A stretch of DNA of 64,000 bases from the NCBI GenBank assembly GCA_003129525.1, contig CP029329.1:3842001-3906000 (forward strand), written 5' to 3'. Position 1 is the first letter of the stretch, and each line of letters opens with the position of its first letter. Origin of the DNA: Clostridium beijerinckii. GTDB taxonomy: Bacteria > Bacillota > Clostridia > Clostridiales > Clostridiaceae. The notes below the pieces were generated by a model. It searched no databases and had not been told where the DNA came from. It saw nothing but the letters and a program-made list of their open reading frames with translations. Below, piece after piece: positions 27,030 to 36,670 of the stretch. The position numbers and the translations under genes were made by a program.

Positions 27030-27746
27030 TTACACTCTTGAAATCTTTATTGCTTCCTCTAAAGACAATGTTTTAGCATATATAGCCTTGCCAGTTATTG
27101 CTCCATATAAGTTTATATCCATCAAGTCTTTTATATTTTCTATGTCACAAATTCCACCTGAAGCTGTAATATCAATATTAACAGTTTCTTTTAGAGCTTT
27201 AAGCATATCCACATTAGGACCTTCTAGTGTTCCATCTTTACTTATATCAGTTACTATTATATTCTTAACGCCTACGCTTTCCATCTTCTTTGCAAAATCT
27301 ATGTAATCTAAGTCACTTCCAGCTAGCCAGCCTCTTCCATATACCTTACCGTCTTTACAATCTATTCCAACTGCAATCTTTTCACCGTATGTATCTACTG
27401 CTTTTTTTAATAATTCCTCATCTTCCATAGCTATAGTTCCAAGAATTACCCTTGCTACTCCATTATCTAATAGATATTTAATAGTTTCAAAAGAACGAAT
27501 TCCGCCTCCTAATTCTACAGGAATCTTAAGTATCTTAGCAATTTTTATTACTAATTCGTGATTTTGATTGCTTCCACTTTTTGCTCCATCTAAATCAACC
27601 AAATGTACATATTCTGCACCCATATCTTCAAAAGATTTTGCTGTTTCAAGTACATCCTCTGCAACTATTTCCTTTTTATCATAATCTCCTTGATATAATC
27701 TCACTGGTTTTCCATCAATTATATCAATTGCTGGTAAAATTATCAT
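27030..27746 (-). CDS. hisA: ProFAR isomerase
   Basis: Phosphoribosylformimino-5-aminoimidazole carboxamide ribotide isomerase, a 238-aa TIM barrel. Catalytic Asp in ILPAIDIIDGKPVRLYQGDY and in the IIVTDISKDGTLEGPN loop; GGGIRS and ASGG phosphate loops. Its start overlaps the hisH stop by 4 nt (ATGA), so translation is coupled. Confidence 0.97.
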   Translation of the reverse strand: MIILPAIDIIDGKPVRLYQGDYDKKEIVAEDVLETAKSFEDMGAEYVHLVDLDGAKSGSNQNHELVIKIAKILKIPVELGGGIRSFETIKYLLDNGVARVILGTIAMEDEELLKKAVDTYGEKIAVGIDCKDGKVYGRGWLAGSDLDYIDFAKKMESVGVKNIIVTDISKDGTLEGPNVDMLKALKETVNIDITASGGICDIENIKDLMDINLYGAITGKAIYAKTLSLEEAIKISRV

Positions 27747-28363
27747 TTAATCATCTCCCCAAAATTTTTCAAAATAGATAAGCCTACAGTTCCACTCTTT
27801 TCAGGATGAAATTGAGCTCCCATAACATTCTTACATCTAACAACACCTGGAATCTTATTTTCTCCATATTCACTATAAGCTACTAAATCCTTATCATTAT
27901 ATCCCTGCACAAAATATGAGTGTACATAATAAACAAATTTACCTTCTTCTATGGAATTAAACAATTCATCTTTTTTGTTATATATTAAATTATTCCAACC
28001 AATGTGAGGAATCTTAATATTATTTTTTTTATCGTCTTTCATCTTAACAATACTGCCTTTTAATAATCCAAGTCCTTTTCTTTCAAATCCTTCAAAACCA
28101 TTTTTAAATAATAATTGCATACCAAGACAAATTCCTAAAAGAGGCTTATTCTTAGCTACTTCTTCTTTTATTATCTTATCTAAAGATAACCTTTCTATAG
28201 TGTCCATAGCATCAGGAAATGCGCCAACCCCTGGCAATATTAATGCATTAGCATTTCTTATTTCTTCTTCATGTGATGAAATTTTACTTTCAAGTCCAAG
28301 AAAATTAAGAGCATTCTTAACACTACTTAAATTCCCCATTCCATAATCTATTATAACTATCAT
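27743..28363 (-). CDS. hisH: Imidazole glycerol phosphate synthase, glutaminase subunit
   Basis: 206-aa class I glutamine amidotransferase that supplies ammonia to HisF. Nucleophile Cys in LLGICLGMQLLF; His-Glu in AQFHPEKSG. Starts 11 nt after hisB and overlaps hisA. Confidence 0.97.
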   Translation of the reverse strand: MIVIIDYGMGNLSSVKNALNFLGLESKISSHEEEIRNANALILPGVGAFPDAMDTIERLSLDKIIKEEVAKNKPLLGICLGMQLLFKNGFEGFERKGLGLLKGSIVKMKDDKKNNIKIPHIGWNNLIYNKKDELFNSIEEGKFVYYVHSYFVQGYNDKDLVAYSEYGENKIPGVVRCKNVMGAQFHPEKSGTVGLSILKNFGEMIK

Positions 28364-28374
28364 TTATACACCCC

Positions 28375-28962
28375 TTACAAACTTCCTTTAGTTGATGGAA
28401 CTCCATTTTCATCATTTCTAAATTTTGCTTCCTTTATAGCTCTTCCAAATGCCTTAAATAATGCTTCTATTTTATGATGATCATTTTCTCCATACAAAAC
28501 TTTTAAATGAAGTGTTATTCCAGCATTAAAAGCAAAAGCTCTAAAGAATTCAACTACCATTTCAGTAGCCATTTCTCCAACTTTTTCTCTTTTAAAATCA
28601 CAATCAAAAACTAAAAAAGGTCTATTACTTATATCTAATGATACTAAAGCTAAAGTTTCATCCATTGGTACATAAAAAGTTCCATATCTATTTATGCCTA
28701 CTTTATCTCCTATTGCTTCTTTAAATGCTTCTCCAAGTGTTATTCCAATGTCTTCTATTGTATGATGATCACATATATCTAGATCTCCTTTTGCTAACAC
28801 TTTCAAATCAGTTTTGCTATGAAATGCAAATAAATTTAGCATATGATCAAAGAACCCAACTCCTGTATTTATTTCACCATTTCCACTTCCATCTAAATTT
28901 ATTTCTAATTTAATACTAGTTTCTTTTGTTGTTCTATCCTTTTTTGAGCATCTATCCAACAT
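28375..28962 (-). CDS. hisB: Imidazoleglycerol-phosphate dehydratase
   Basis: 195 aa from ATG 28962, chosen because AAGGGGG lies 6 nt upstream; an ATG 17 codons earlier gives an atypical extension. Mn-binding motifs [23 protein letters not shown] and [14 protein letters not shown] are intact. It is monofunctional; no histidinol phosphatase domain is attached, and no such gene occurs in the operon. Confidence 0.97.
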   Translation of the reverse strand: MLDRCSKKDRTTKETSIKLEINLDGSGNGEINTGVGFFDHMLNLFAFHSKTDLKVLAKGDLDICDHHTIEDIGITLGEAFKEAIGDKVGINRYGTFYVPMDETLALVSLDISNRPFLVFDCDFKREKVGEMATEMVVEFFRAFAFNAGITLHLKVLYGENDHHKIEALFKAFGRAIKEAKFRNDENGVPSTKGSL

Positions 28963-29128
28963 ATGAACCCCCTTAAATCTATAATTTCTAACTTTTTGAA
29001 ATAAAACTTTCATAAAATTTTCTCATTTTAGATTTATTAACTATATCTATCACATTAATAAATTTAAAACAAATTATATCCAAAATTAATAATTCAACAT
29101 TGATAATTGAGAATTTATAATTGATACT

Positions 29129-30169
29129 CTATTTATATACAAAAATCTTTTTTATTCCATCCACTACTTTTCTATTTTGCATAGGTGACCCAACAGTAAT
29201 TCTAAAAGTATCATCACTAAAATTTCTAATTACAATACCATTATTTTCGAGTCCCTTTATAAGAGCTTCTTTATGTGTTGTTCTTCCATATATGTAATTG
29301 CCTTTAGATGGATAAAAATGTATATTCATTGCCGCATTTTTTTGAACTTCTTTAAGATTTTTATATAATTCTTCTCTTTGTTCAATTATTTGCTTTGCAT
29401 TATTTCTAACCTTTTCTGGATATCTTAAAACAATAGCCGCTAAATTTTGTGAAATAGAGCTTATTGTATACGGCACCTTATAGTTTAATAATTCACATAT
29501 ATTATCTTCATGAGTTATTAAAAATCCAATTCTTAAGGATGCAAGTCCCCAAGCTTTTGAAAGTGTTCTTGTTACAATTAAATTTTTATACTTATTTATA
29601 TATTGAATCATGGATTTCCCATAAAACTCATAATATGCTTCATCTATAAGAACTGTTGTATCTTTAAATGTCTCTAATATAGTAATTATATTATCTAAAT
29701 CTATTCCAATTCCAGTAGGATTATTGGGATTTGAGAAAAGAATTAAATCTACATTTTCTTGTTTTGCAAGTTCTATAAATTCTTGTACATTAAAATTCAT
29801 AGATTTACCTATATCATATGTTTTAAGTTCTCCACCAAATCTTGATACATAAAAATCATACATTACAAAATCAGGTCCTAAGCTTAATGCTTTCTTGCCT
29901 TGTGTAATTACCTGGCTTACTGCAAGTTCTATCATTTCATCCGATCCATTTCCTACAATAATGTTTTTACTTTCTGAACCTGCATAATTTGCATATAATT
30001 CTTTTATAGTCTTCATTTCATTAGTAGGATACCTATGTAACCCTATGCTATTTAAGCAAGATTTCATATTCATCTGTATATTTTCATCCATCTCTAAATA
30101 GATTTCATTACTATCTAGGTTAATTGTATATTCATCATAGGAATTAATATACTCGTTATAGATTCCCAT
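29129..30169 (-). CDS. hisC: Histidinol-phosphate aminotransferase
   Basis: 346-aa fold-type I PLP enzyme. PLP Lys in TRTLSKAWGLASLRIGF; FSNPNNPTG and DEAYYEF motifs present. The start overlaps the end of hisD by 14 nt. Spacer words of the CAATTGATAATTGA type separate it from hisB. Confidence 0.96.
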   Translation of the reverse strand: MGIYNEYINSYDEYTINLDSNEIYLEMDENIQMNMKSCLNSIGLHRYPTNEMKTIKELYANYAGSESKNIIVGNGSDEMIELAVSQVITQGKKALSLGPDFVMYDFYVSRFGGELKTYDIGKSMNFNVQEFIELAKQENVDLILFSNPNNPTGIGIDLDNIITILETFKDTTVLIDEAYYEFYGKSMIQYINKYKNLIVTRTLSKAWGLASLRIGFLITHEDNICELLNYKVPYTISSISQNLAAIVLRYPEKVRNNAKQIIEQREELYKNLKEVQKNAAMNIHFYPSKGNYIYGRTTHKEALIKGLENNGIVIRNFSDDTFRITVGSPMQNRKVVDGIKKIFVYK

Positions 30170-31454
30170 TGTTTAATCTCACTTTTACAGAATTAGCATG
30201 AGCTGTTAGTCCCTCTTTATTAGCTAATGTTATGATTTTTTCTCCATTTTCCATAATTGCTTCTTTTGAATAATAAATGAAAGATGATTTTTTTATAAAA
30301 CTATCTACTGATAAAGGTGAGAAGAATCTTGCTGTTCCACTTGTAGGTAATACATGGTTTGTTCCACCAAAATAATCTCCTATTGGTTCTGGGCAATATC
30401 TACCTAAGAATACAGAACCAGCATTTCTAACCATACCTAAGTATTTCATAGGCTCATCAACCATAATTTCTAAATGTTCAGGTGCAATAGCATTAGAAAT
30501 ATCAATACATTCTTCAATGGTTTTACAAATTATTGCACTTCCGAAATCTTTAAGAGAAGTTCTTATTATCTCTTCTCTTTCAAGAGTTTTAACTTGTCTT
30601 TCTAATTCAATTTCAACCTTTTCGTATAACTCTTTAGATGTTGTAATTAATACAGATGATGCTAATTTATCATGTTCTGCTTGAGACATTAAATCTGCTG
30701 CAACAAAACTAGGATCAGATTTTTCATCTGCAATAACCAATATTTCACTAGGACCTGCAATCATATCTATATCAACTTCTCCAAATACTAATTTCTTAGC
30801 TGTCGCAACAAATATATTTCCTGGTCCTACAATTTTATCAACTTTTCCAATGGTTTCAGTCCCATAAGCTAAAGCCCCAATAGCTTGTGCTCCTCCAACT
30901 TTGTATATCTTATCTATTCCAGCAATTCTTGCAGCTACTCCTATATACGGATTAATTCCTCCATCTTTATCTGGTGGTGTTACCATTACAATTTCATCTA
31001 CACCAGCAACCTTTGCTGGTATTACATTCATTAGTACTGATGATGGATACGCTGCAGTTCCTCCTGGAACATAAACACCAACCCTTTCTAGCGGAAGAAC
31101 TCTTTGACCTAAATAAACCCCATTATCTTTGGTCATTAAAAATCCATTTGCCTTTTGCTTGTTATGATATTCTTCTATATTCACCTTAGCTTCCTTCAAT
31201 GCTACAATAAAATCATCTTCTACACTATTAAAACATTCATCTATTTCACTGGCTGAAACTTCTAGAGTTTTAAGATTAACTTTATCAAATGTCTTAGTAA
31301 GTTCAAATAAGGCTTTATCTCCTTCTTTTTTTACTTTTGACAAAATGTTATTCACACTTAAAATTATTTCTTGTTCCGTTTCCGTAGATCTTCCTTTAAG
31401 TTCATCAATTAAGCTTTTCTTATTGCTTTCAGTAATTTCCATAAACTTTAACAT
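30156..31454 (-). CDS. hisD: Histidinol dehydrogenase
   Basis: Zinc-dependent NAD enzyme that oxidises histidinol to histidine in two steps. 432 aa from ATG 31454, which has GGGGG 9 nt upstream; an ATG nine codons earlier puts that site inside the gene. Signatures: VPGGTAAYPSSVLMN, AGPSEILVIAD, SQAEHDKLASS, PEHLEIM, NHVLPTSGTARF. Confidence 0.97.
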   Translation of the reverse strand: MLKFMEITESNKKSLIDELKGRSTETEQEIILSVNNILSKVKKEGDKALFELTKTFDKVNLKTLEVSASEIDECFNSVEDDFIVALKEAKVNIEEYHNKQKANGFLMTKDNGVYLGQRVLPLERVGVYVPGGTAAYPSSVLMNVIPAKVAGVDEIVMVTPPDKDGGINPYIGVAARIAGIDKIYKVGGAQAIGALAYGTETIGKVDKIVGPGNIFVATAKKLVFGEVDIDMIAGPSEILVIADEKSDPSFVAADLMSQAEHDKLASSVLITTSKELYEKVEIELERQVKTLEREEIIRTSLKDFGSAIICKTIEECIDISNAIAPEHLEIMVDEPMKYLGMVRNAGSVFLGRYCPEPIGDYFGGTNHVLPTSGTARFFSPLSVDSFIKKSSFIYYSKEAIMENGEKIITLANKEGLTAHANSVKVRLNNGNL

Positions 31455-31585
31455 ATATAAAATAGCCCCCTTTAATTTCATAACAAATCAATAACCACAA
31501 AAAGTAATTTCTTAATTTACTATATGATTTTTTAATAATTATTTAAAATATGTTAATTATAATTATCAACATTTCACGAATTTTG

Positions 31586-32215
31586 TCAATTATTAATCAC
31601 TTCTTTAATTCTATCTATGAATTCCCAAATTTCATTTTGTTTCATTTTAAAACTTGCTTTATTTACAATTAATCTTGCACTTATTTCACAAATCCCATCT
31701 AATACAACTAATCCATTTTCTTTGAGTGTTGTACCTGTTTCCATAATATCTACAATACCATCACATAATCCTAGTATTGGTGCAAGCTCTACTGAACCTT
31801 CTATTTTTATAACTTCAACATCCATGCCTTTCTTTTTAAAGTAATCTTTTGCTACCTTTGGATATTTAGTTCCTATTTTCACATGGCCAACTTTCTTAAA
31901 GAGATCAGTTTCTGGCAATGATGCCACTATAAATCCACACTTTCCAAAACCTAAATCTAATACTTCATAACAGTTATTATCACTTTCTAAAATAGTATCT
32001 TTGCCAACAACACCAAGATCAGCTACACCATGTTCTACATAAGTTATTGAATCAGCAGCCTTTACTAAAAAATATTTTATATCTTGTGTTTTATCTTTAA
32101 ATACAAGCTTTCTTCCTTTATCTTTTAATTCTGAAGGATCATAGTTCGCTTTATCTAAAATTTTAATTGTTTCTTTTTCTAATCTGCCTTTGGTTAATGC
32201 TATACTTATACTCAT
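31586..32215 (-). CDS. hisG: ATP phosphoribosyltransferase, short form
   Basis: First committed step: ATP plus PRPP to PR-ATP. 209 aa from ATG 32215 (GGTGGGG upstream). It lacks the C-terminal ACT-like regulatory domain of long HisG, so it needs HisZ, encoded immediately upstream with 1 nt between stop and start. ALTKGRLEKET and the PRPP loop DIMETGTTLKENGL are present. Confidence 0.97.
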   Translation of the reverse strand: MSISIALTKGRLEKETIKILDKANYDPSELKDKGRKLVFKDKTQDIKYFLVKAADSITYVEHGVADLGVVGKDTILESDNNCYEVLDLGFGKCGFIVASLPETDLFKKVGHVKIGTKYPKVAKDYFKKKGMDVEVIKIEGSVELAPILGLCDGIVDIMETGTTLKENGLVVLDGICEISARLIVNKASFKMKQNEIWEFIDRIKEVINN

Positions 32216-32216
32216 T

Positions 32217-33362
32217 TTATCTTTCCCCACCCTTAACAATTTTTATTTCTTGAATATTTTCTTCGGGTAATAATTCAACTATATATCCTTGACTTCTAAG
32301 TTCTTCACTCTTTTTTATAGCTTCAATTCTATTTTTTTCACTATAATACATCTTATATACATTTTCACCTTCATTTAAATTTTTATTAAGTTGCACATTT
32401 GGAATTACAGAATTAATATCTATTGAAAATCCTATAGCTGGAACATTAGCATTAGATGATTTAATTAAGCTATCATATCTTCCACCTCTTAAAAGTGTAT
32501 TTCCTACACCCTCACCATATCCTCTGAAAATCATTCCTGTATAATAATTAAGCCTTGGAACCATTCCTAAATCAAAGGTTACATTTTCTCCATACCCCAA
32601 TGCTTCTAATTGTGAATATAGAACTTCTAAATATTCCAAATTCTCTTTTATCTCATCATTAAATGCTAATTTCTTAGCATCTTCTAAAATTTTCTTATCT
32701 CCAAACATCCAAGGTAATTTGTTAAAGAATTTTTTATACTCTTCTTTAATATCTAACTCCTCTAAATAATCATCTAAACTCTTTAAATTTTTATCTTCTA
32801 TGAATTGAGCAATAACTTCTCTACATTCTTGATCTATATCTAAATTCTTAAATGCTCCATTAAAGAATCCAATGTTACCTATTTCAAGTTTAAAATCATT
32901 TAAGCCTAACTTCTTTAAAGCTTCTAACGCTAAAACTAATACTTCTAAGTCAGATTTCTTATCTTCTATTCCTATAAGTTCAACGCCACAATCTGTGTAC
33001 TCATTTCTTTTCCCACCAAGACTTTCATGAACTCTAAATACATTAGAAGTATATCTTAGCTTTATAGGGAATTTTGCATCCTTAAGCTTAGTTTCTACTA
33101 CTCTAGCTATTGGAATTGTCATGTCAGGTCTTAAAACCAATATACGCCCTCTATTATCAAAAAACTTATACATATCTTCTTCTCTTAAGGTTTGAGAATT
33201 ATAGTTAAATGTTTCATAAAACTCTAATGTTGGAGTTATAACTTCTTTATATCCCCATTTTTCAAAAATATCATCTATATCTCTTTCTAAAGATCTCTTT
33301 ATAACACATTCATCTAATATTAAATCTCTTGTACCTTCTGGAAGCATATTCTTTTTATTCAT
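32217..33362 (-). CDS. hisZ: ATP phosphoribosyltransferase regulatory subunit
   Basis: Paralog of histidyl-tRNA synthetase catalytic core, without the anticodon-binding domain; it forms a hetero-octamer with short HisG and gives histidine feedback. 381 aa from ATG 33362 (AGGTGGGG upstream). PEGTRDLI, LRPDMTIPIAR and GGRYDSLI motifs present. First gene of the ten-gene his operon. Confidence 0.96.
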   Translation of the reverse strand: MNKKNMLPEGTRDLILDECVIKRSLERDIDDIFEKWGYKEVITPTLEFYETFNYNSQTLREEDMYKFFDNRGRILVLRPDMTIPIARVVETKLKDAKFPIKLRYTSNVFRVHESLGGKRNEYTDCGVELIGIEDKKSDLEVLVLALEALKKLGLNDFKLEIGNIGFFNGAFKNLDIDQECREVIAQFIEDKNLKSLDDYLEELDIKEEYKKFFNKLPWMFGDKKILEDAKKLAFNDEIKENLEYLEVLYSQLEALGYGENVTFDLGMVPRLNYYTGMIFRGYGEGVGNTLLRGGRYDSLIKSSNANVPAIGFSIDINSVIPNVQLNKNLNEGENVYKMYYSEKNRIEAIKKSEELRSQGYIVELLPEENIQEIKIVKGGER

Positions 33363-33420
33363 TTTAAACCCCACCTATCATTTATTGCTTGATTATTGCG
33401 CCGTTGTATCATTGCATCGA

Positions 33421-33477
33421 TTTAGCATGCTAAACTATCATTGAATTAATAATAGCTTATTTTTTTTGCCATGTCAA
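33421..33477 (-). promoter_or_regulatory. his operon promoter with palindromic operator
   Basis: Minus strand: TTGACA (33472-33477), exactly 17 nt, TATTAT (33449-33454). A perfect 14-bp palindrome TTTAGCATGCTAAA (33421-33434) lies about +8 to +21. No T-box antiterminator features are seen in the short leader. Confidence 0.75.
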
Positions 33478-33648
33478 CAATCCATTTTTTCTTACATATA
33501 TTTATAACTAATATTTTTATTGGATAATTTTATTTACTATTTAATTATCGCATATAAAAATTAATGTTATAATATAGATTAGTTTATTTATAAAAAACTT
33601 TTCCATACTAAGTATGTGGATATTAAATTGAAAGGAGACTTTTTAATA

Positions 33649-34389
33649 TTGATTACCAAAGATATAAATAAAATTAATAACAACAAAAGAAATATGCAAA
33701 TGCCGATTAAAACTTCTGAATCTGTTCGACTTGGAGTTCTCCTTGCGATAGTTGGAGGCTTTTTAGATGCTTATACTTTTATTTGTAGAGGTGGTGTTTT
33801 TGCTAATGCACAAACTGGAAATATTGTCCTAATAGGAGTAGAAGCTACAAAAGGAAATTTCAAGCAAGCCTTTATGGCTTTTTTGCCAATCTTAGCCTTC
33901 ATAACTGGAATAGTAGTAACTGAAATAATAAAGGACTTCAGCTTTCCATCTTCTACTTTTGTTACAGGTACAGAACGTATTATTTTAATTATTGAAATTA
34001 TAGTTCTTTTTATTATAGGATTCATACCAACTAATGTACCTAATGCATTTGTAATTATTCCAATTTCATTTGTTTCTTCAGTTCAAATTGCTTCATTTGG
34101 GAAACTAGTCGATTCTCCTTATAGTACAACCATGTGTACTGGTAATTTGAGGACTGCGACCCAAGCAGCTTATAAGGCTTTTTTAAGAAAAGATAGCAAC
34201 TCAGCTATTAAAACTGCTCGGTATGCAATAGTAATCTTTTCTTTCATAATAGGAGGTTGTTTTGCTGGAATACTAACTTCACAAATTGGAATTAAATCAA
34301 TATGGTTTGCTGTAATAGTATTGATTCTCTCTTTAAGCTTATTTAGCATAGATGATTATATTTTTAAATATCGTTCGCAAAAAAATTAG
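33649..34389 (+). CDS. YoaK/DUF1275-family membrane protein
   Basis: 246 aa with six predicted hydrophobic segments beginning at GVLLAIVGGFLDAYTFICRGGVFANAQTGN, the hallmark of the DUF1275 (YoaK) family of small integral membrane proteins; function not established. The start is set at TTG 33649 because AAAGGAGA lies 10 nt upstream; a GTG at 33616 has no ribosome binding site. Divergent from the his operon. A hairpin terminator follows. Confidence 0.88.
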   Translation: MITKDINKINNNKRNMQMPIKTSESVRLGVLLAIVGGFLDAYTFICRGGVFANAQTGNIVLIGVEATKGNFKQAFMAFLPILAFITGIVVTEIIKDFSFPSSTFVTGTERIILIIEIIVLFIIGFIPTNVPNAFVIIPISFVSSVQIASFGKLVDSPYSTTMCTGNLRTATQAAYKAFLRKDSNSAIKTARYAIVIFSFIIGGCFAGILTSQIGIKSIWFAVIVLILSLSLFSIDDYIFKYRSQKN

Positions 34390-34440
34390 ACAAACTATCC
34401 GCTAAAATATTAAACTCAAATAAATATCTATACAAAAAAT

Positions 34441-34492
34441 AATAGACTATTTTTCTAAATAATCGTTTAATTATCTAGAGAAATAGTCTATT
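34441..34492. terminator. Terminator between the YoaK-like gene and the 74-aa gene
   Basis: A 16-bp stem with one mismatch (34441-34456 / 34477-34492), followed by GTTTTTAACTTTT on the plus strand. It separates convergent genes. Confidence 0.75.
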
Positions 34493-34526
34493 GTTTTTAA
34501 CTTTTATTATATAATTTTAATAAAAC

Positions 34527-34751
34527 TTATTGAGCCACAACATTAAAAAATAATGCTTTTCCAACTTCAGTATCTTTTATTGCTTTTTTAGCAATTGAAG
34601 CTGCATTTTGAGAATCAGCAAGACTACAATCAAAATGAATTTGAAGTCCTTGTTTTTTTACAAATTTAAAAACCTTTTCGTTTTCAACCTCAATATTTTC
34701 TACTATCGATACAATGTCATCTTGTCTTAAAGCACAATTTACTACTATCAT
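34527..34751 (-). CDS. Hypothetical 74-aa protein, paralog A
   Basis: Starts MIVVNCALRQDDIVSIVENIEVENEKVFKFVKKQG, an alpha/beta pattern; ends GKALFFNVVAQ. About half identical to the next gene, with both ends best conserved (VNCxLRQDDI and GKALFxNVV). No family recognised; no signal peptide or membrane segment. GAGGTATAAATA precedes the ATG. The pair looks like a tandem duplication of a small cytosolic domain. Confidence 0.7.
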   Translation of the reverse strand: MIVVNCALRQDDIVSIVENIEVENEKVFKFVKKQGLQIHFDCSLADSQNAASIAKKAIKDTEVGKALFFNVVAQ

Positions 34752-34899
34752 TATTTATACCTCATTTCTAATAATTTCTTTCAAAATAACAAATCTATGT
34801 TCTTTAATTGATTTTGTAACATGACTTTTAGAATATTAAGCATGTCCTATATATATATATATCATATTTTTATACATATTTCAATTTTTTCTATTAATA

Positions 34900-35151
34900 T
34901 TATTCACACTTTATCCACGGGTAATCATTTTGATCAACAACATTATAAAATAATGCTTTACCAAATTTGGTCTTAAATACTGCATTATGTGCAATAGAAC
35001 ATGCTTCACCTACATTATTATAATTACATTCAAAAAAAATTCGAATTCCCTTTTTACTAATAAATTTAAAAATGTTTTTATCTTCAATTTTAACACTTTC
35101 TACTATTTTTATTATGTCATCTTGTCTTAATGGGCAATTTACTATTACCAT
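34900..35151 (-). CDS. Hypothetical 83-aa protein, paralog B
   Basis: Paralog of the 74-aa neighbour with a 9-residue extension (NDYPWIKCE) after the shared GKALFYNVVDQ end. Conserved: VNCPLRQDDIIKIVES, a central IRIFFECNYN strand, and a helix with SIAHNAV. Function unknown. A run of alternating TA (about 34849-34862) lies in the spacer between the pair. Confidence 0.7.
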   Translation of the reverse strand: MVIVNCPLRQDDIIKIVESVKIEDKNIFKFISKKGIRIFFECNYNNVGEACSIAHNAVFKTKFGKALFYNVVDQNDYPWIKCE

Positions 35152-35346
35152 TATTTACGCCTCATTTCTATTACTTTTTTCCCAAAAATGATATAGTTAT
35201 TCTATCTAATTATTTTTTAAATATTATATTCCATTTAACATATATATTGTATTATAAGTATGCTTTAGATAAAGTTCAAGAAACAGCTTATGAATATTAT
35301 CACATGTTTTAATTTACTCTTTAGTTATTTTAAATATAGAAATAAT

Positions 35347-35374
35347 AATACCTCGAGAGAATTCTCGAGGTATT
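35347..35374 (-). terminator. Terminator of the cysteine desulfurase-thiI operon
   Basis: Perfect 12-bp stem AATACCTCGAGA / TCTCGAGGTATT with a 4-nt loop; on the minus strand followed by ATTATTATTTC. Confidence 0.8.
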
Positions 35375-35512
35375 TAACTAAGACACATAAAAAATAACAA
35401 GTCAATATACTAGTCTATTTTGTATCATAAAGGAAGCTCGACTCGTATACACTCGCTGAGTACTCATAGAGAAGCGACCATCATCAAATCATAGATTGCA
35501 CCTTTCACATGT

Positions 35513-36670
35513 CTAAAATGTCACAACTTCAATATCCTTAATTGATTTTTCCACTAGTTCATCTATATTTAATTTTTCTTCTTCTTTTCTAATTTTCTCA
35601 AGCTTTGGGTTAGTCTTTGGATGTTTTGGAACAAATATTGTACAACAATCCTCATAAGGAAGAATTGAAGTCTCATATGTTCCTATTTTTCTTGCTATGT
35701 CCATTATATCTGTTTTATCCATAGCTATTAACGGTCTAAATGCTGGCCTATCAGCACAATCATCGCTTACTATAAGTCCATCCATAGTTTGACTTGCAAC
35801 TTGCCCTATGCTTTCTCCTGTACTAACTGAATCAATTCCATAAATATCCGCAAGCTTGCATGCTATTCTCATCATAAACCTTCTCATTATTATAGTTAGT
35901 TCGTCTTCTCTACATTTATCTATTATATCCATTTGTATCTCTGTAAACGGAACAATATATAGATTTATTTTTTCTGTATATTCTGCTAATATTTTAGCTA
36001 AATCTTTAACTTTGTCCTTAGCTCTTTCTGATGTATAAGGGTGACTATGATAATAAACGCAATTCACCTCAACACCTCTTTTAGCCATAAGATATCCTGC
36101 TACTGGGGAATCTATTCCACCAGATAACATTAACATCGTGCTACCATTCATTCCATATGGTAGACCTGCCGAAGCTTTTGTTACATCTTTATTAGACCAA
36201 ATATAAGTATAATTATTTCTTATTTCAATATTTATTACAACGTCTGGTGTCTTAACATCAACATTTATTTCACCCTCGTAATTATCCAGAACATATCCAC
36301 CAACTTTTCTTGAAACTTCCATAGAATTTAATTCAAAATCTTTATTAGCCCTATTAGTAATTATCTTAAACGTCTTTTCTTTTGCTTCTTTAACTTTATC
36401 TAAAGCAGCTTCTTTTATTTTGTTAAAGTCTATTTCCACTTCCTTAACTAAACATACTTCAAGTATTCCAAACACCTTGCTAATTCTTTTAATACTTTCT
36501 TCTATTTCGTCAGTCTTAATAAAATATCTTCCACTATCATGTATAAATTCTGCTTCTATACCTTCAAGCTTCTTACCTATATTGTCTCTTAATTTTCTTT
36601 CAAATTTACCTCTGTTTAATCCTTTTAAAAATATTTCTGGCGCATACTTTACTAAAATAAGTTCACTCAT
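35513..36670 (-). CDS. thiI: tRNA 4-thiouridine synthase / thiazole sulfurtransferase ThiI
   Basis: 385 aa: N-terminal ferredoxin-like and THUMP domains (~1-165), PP-loop SGGIDSPVAGYL (adenylation), C-terminal catalytic region with CCTIFVPKHP. The C-terminal rhodanese domain of E. coli ThiI is missing, as in Bacillus, where a dedicated cysteine desulfurase (NifZ) supplies sulfur; such a gene lies directly upstream, its stop overlapping this start by 1 nt (TAATG). It thiolates U8 of tRNA. Confidence 0.96.
   Translation of the reverse strand: MSELILVKYAPEIFLKGLNRGKFERKLRDNIGKKLEGIEAEFIHDSGRYFIKTDEIEESIKRISKVFGILEVCLVKEVEIDFNKIKEAALDKVKEAKEKTFKIITNRANKDFELNSMEVSRKVGGYVLDNYEGEINVDVKTPDVVINIEIRNNYTYIWSNKDVTKASAGLPYGMNGSTMLMLSGGIDSPVAGYLMAKRGVEVNCVYYHSHPYTSERAKDKVKDLAKILAEYTEKINLYIVPFTEIQMDIIDKCREDELTIIMRRFMMRIACKLADIYGIDSVSTGESIGQVASQTMDGLIVSDDCADRPAFRPLIAMDKTDIMDIARKIGTYETSILPYEDCCTIFVPKHPKTNPKLEKIRKEEEKLNIDELVEKSIKDIEVVTF

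Noticed and set aside
31549-31570. Further copy of the TGTTAAT...TTAACA operator in the hisG-hisD gap
   Set aside because: Arms are interrupted (TGTTAATTATAATTATCAACA), it is not placed at a promoter, and the region is full of similar AATTG words.
35130-35312. 60-codon plus-strand frame
   Set aside because: It overlaps the start of the 83-aa gene, lacks a Shine-Dalgarno and has AT-driven composition.
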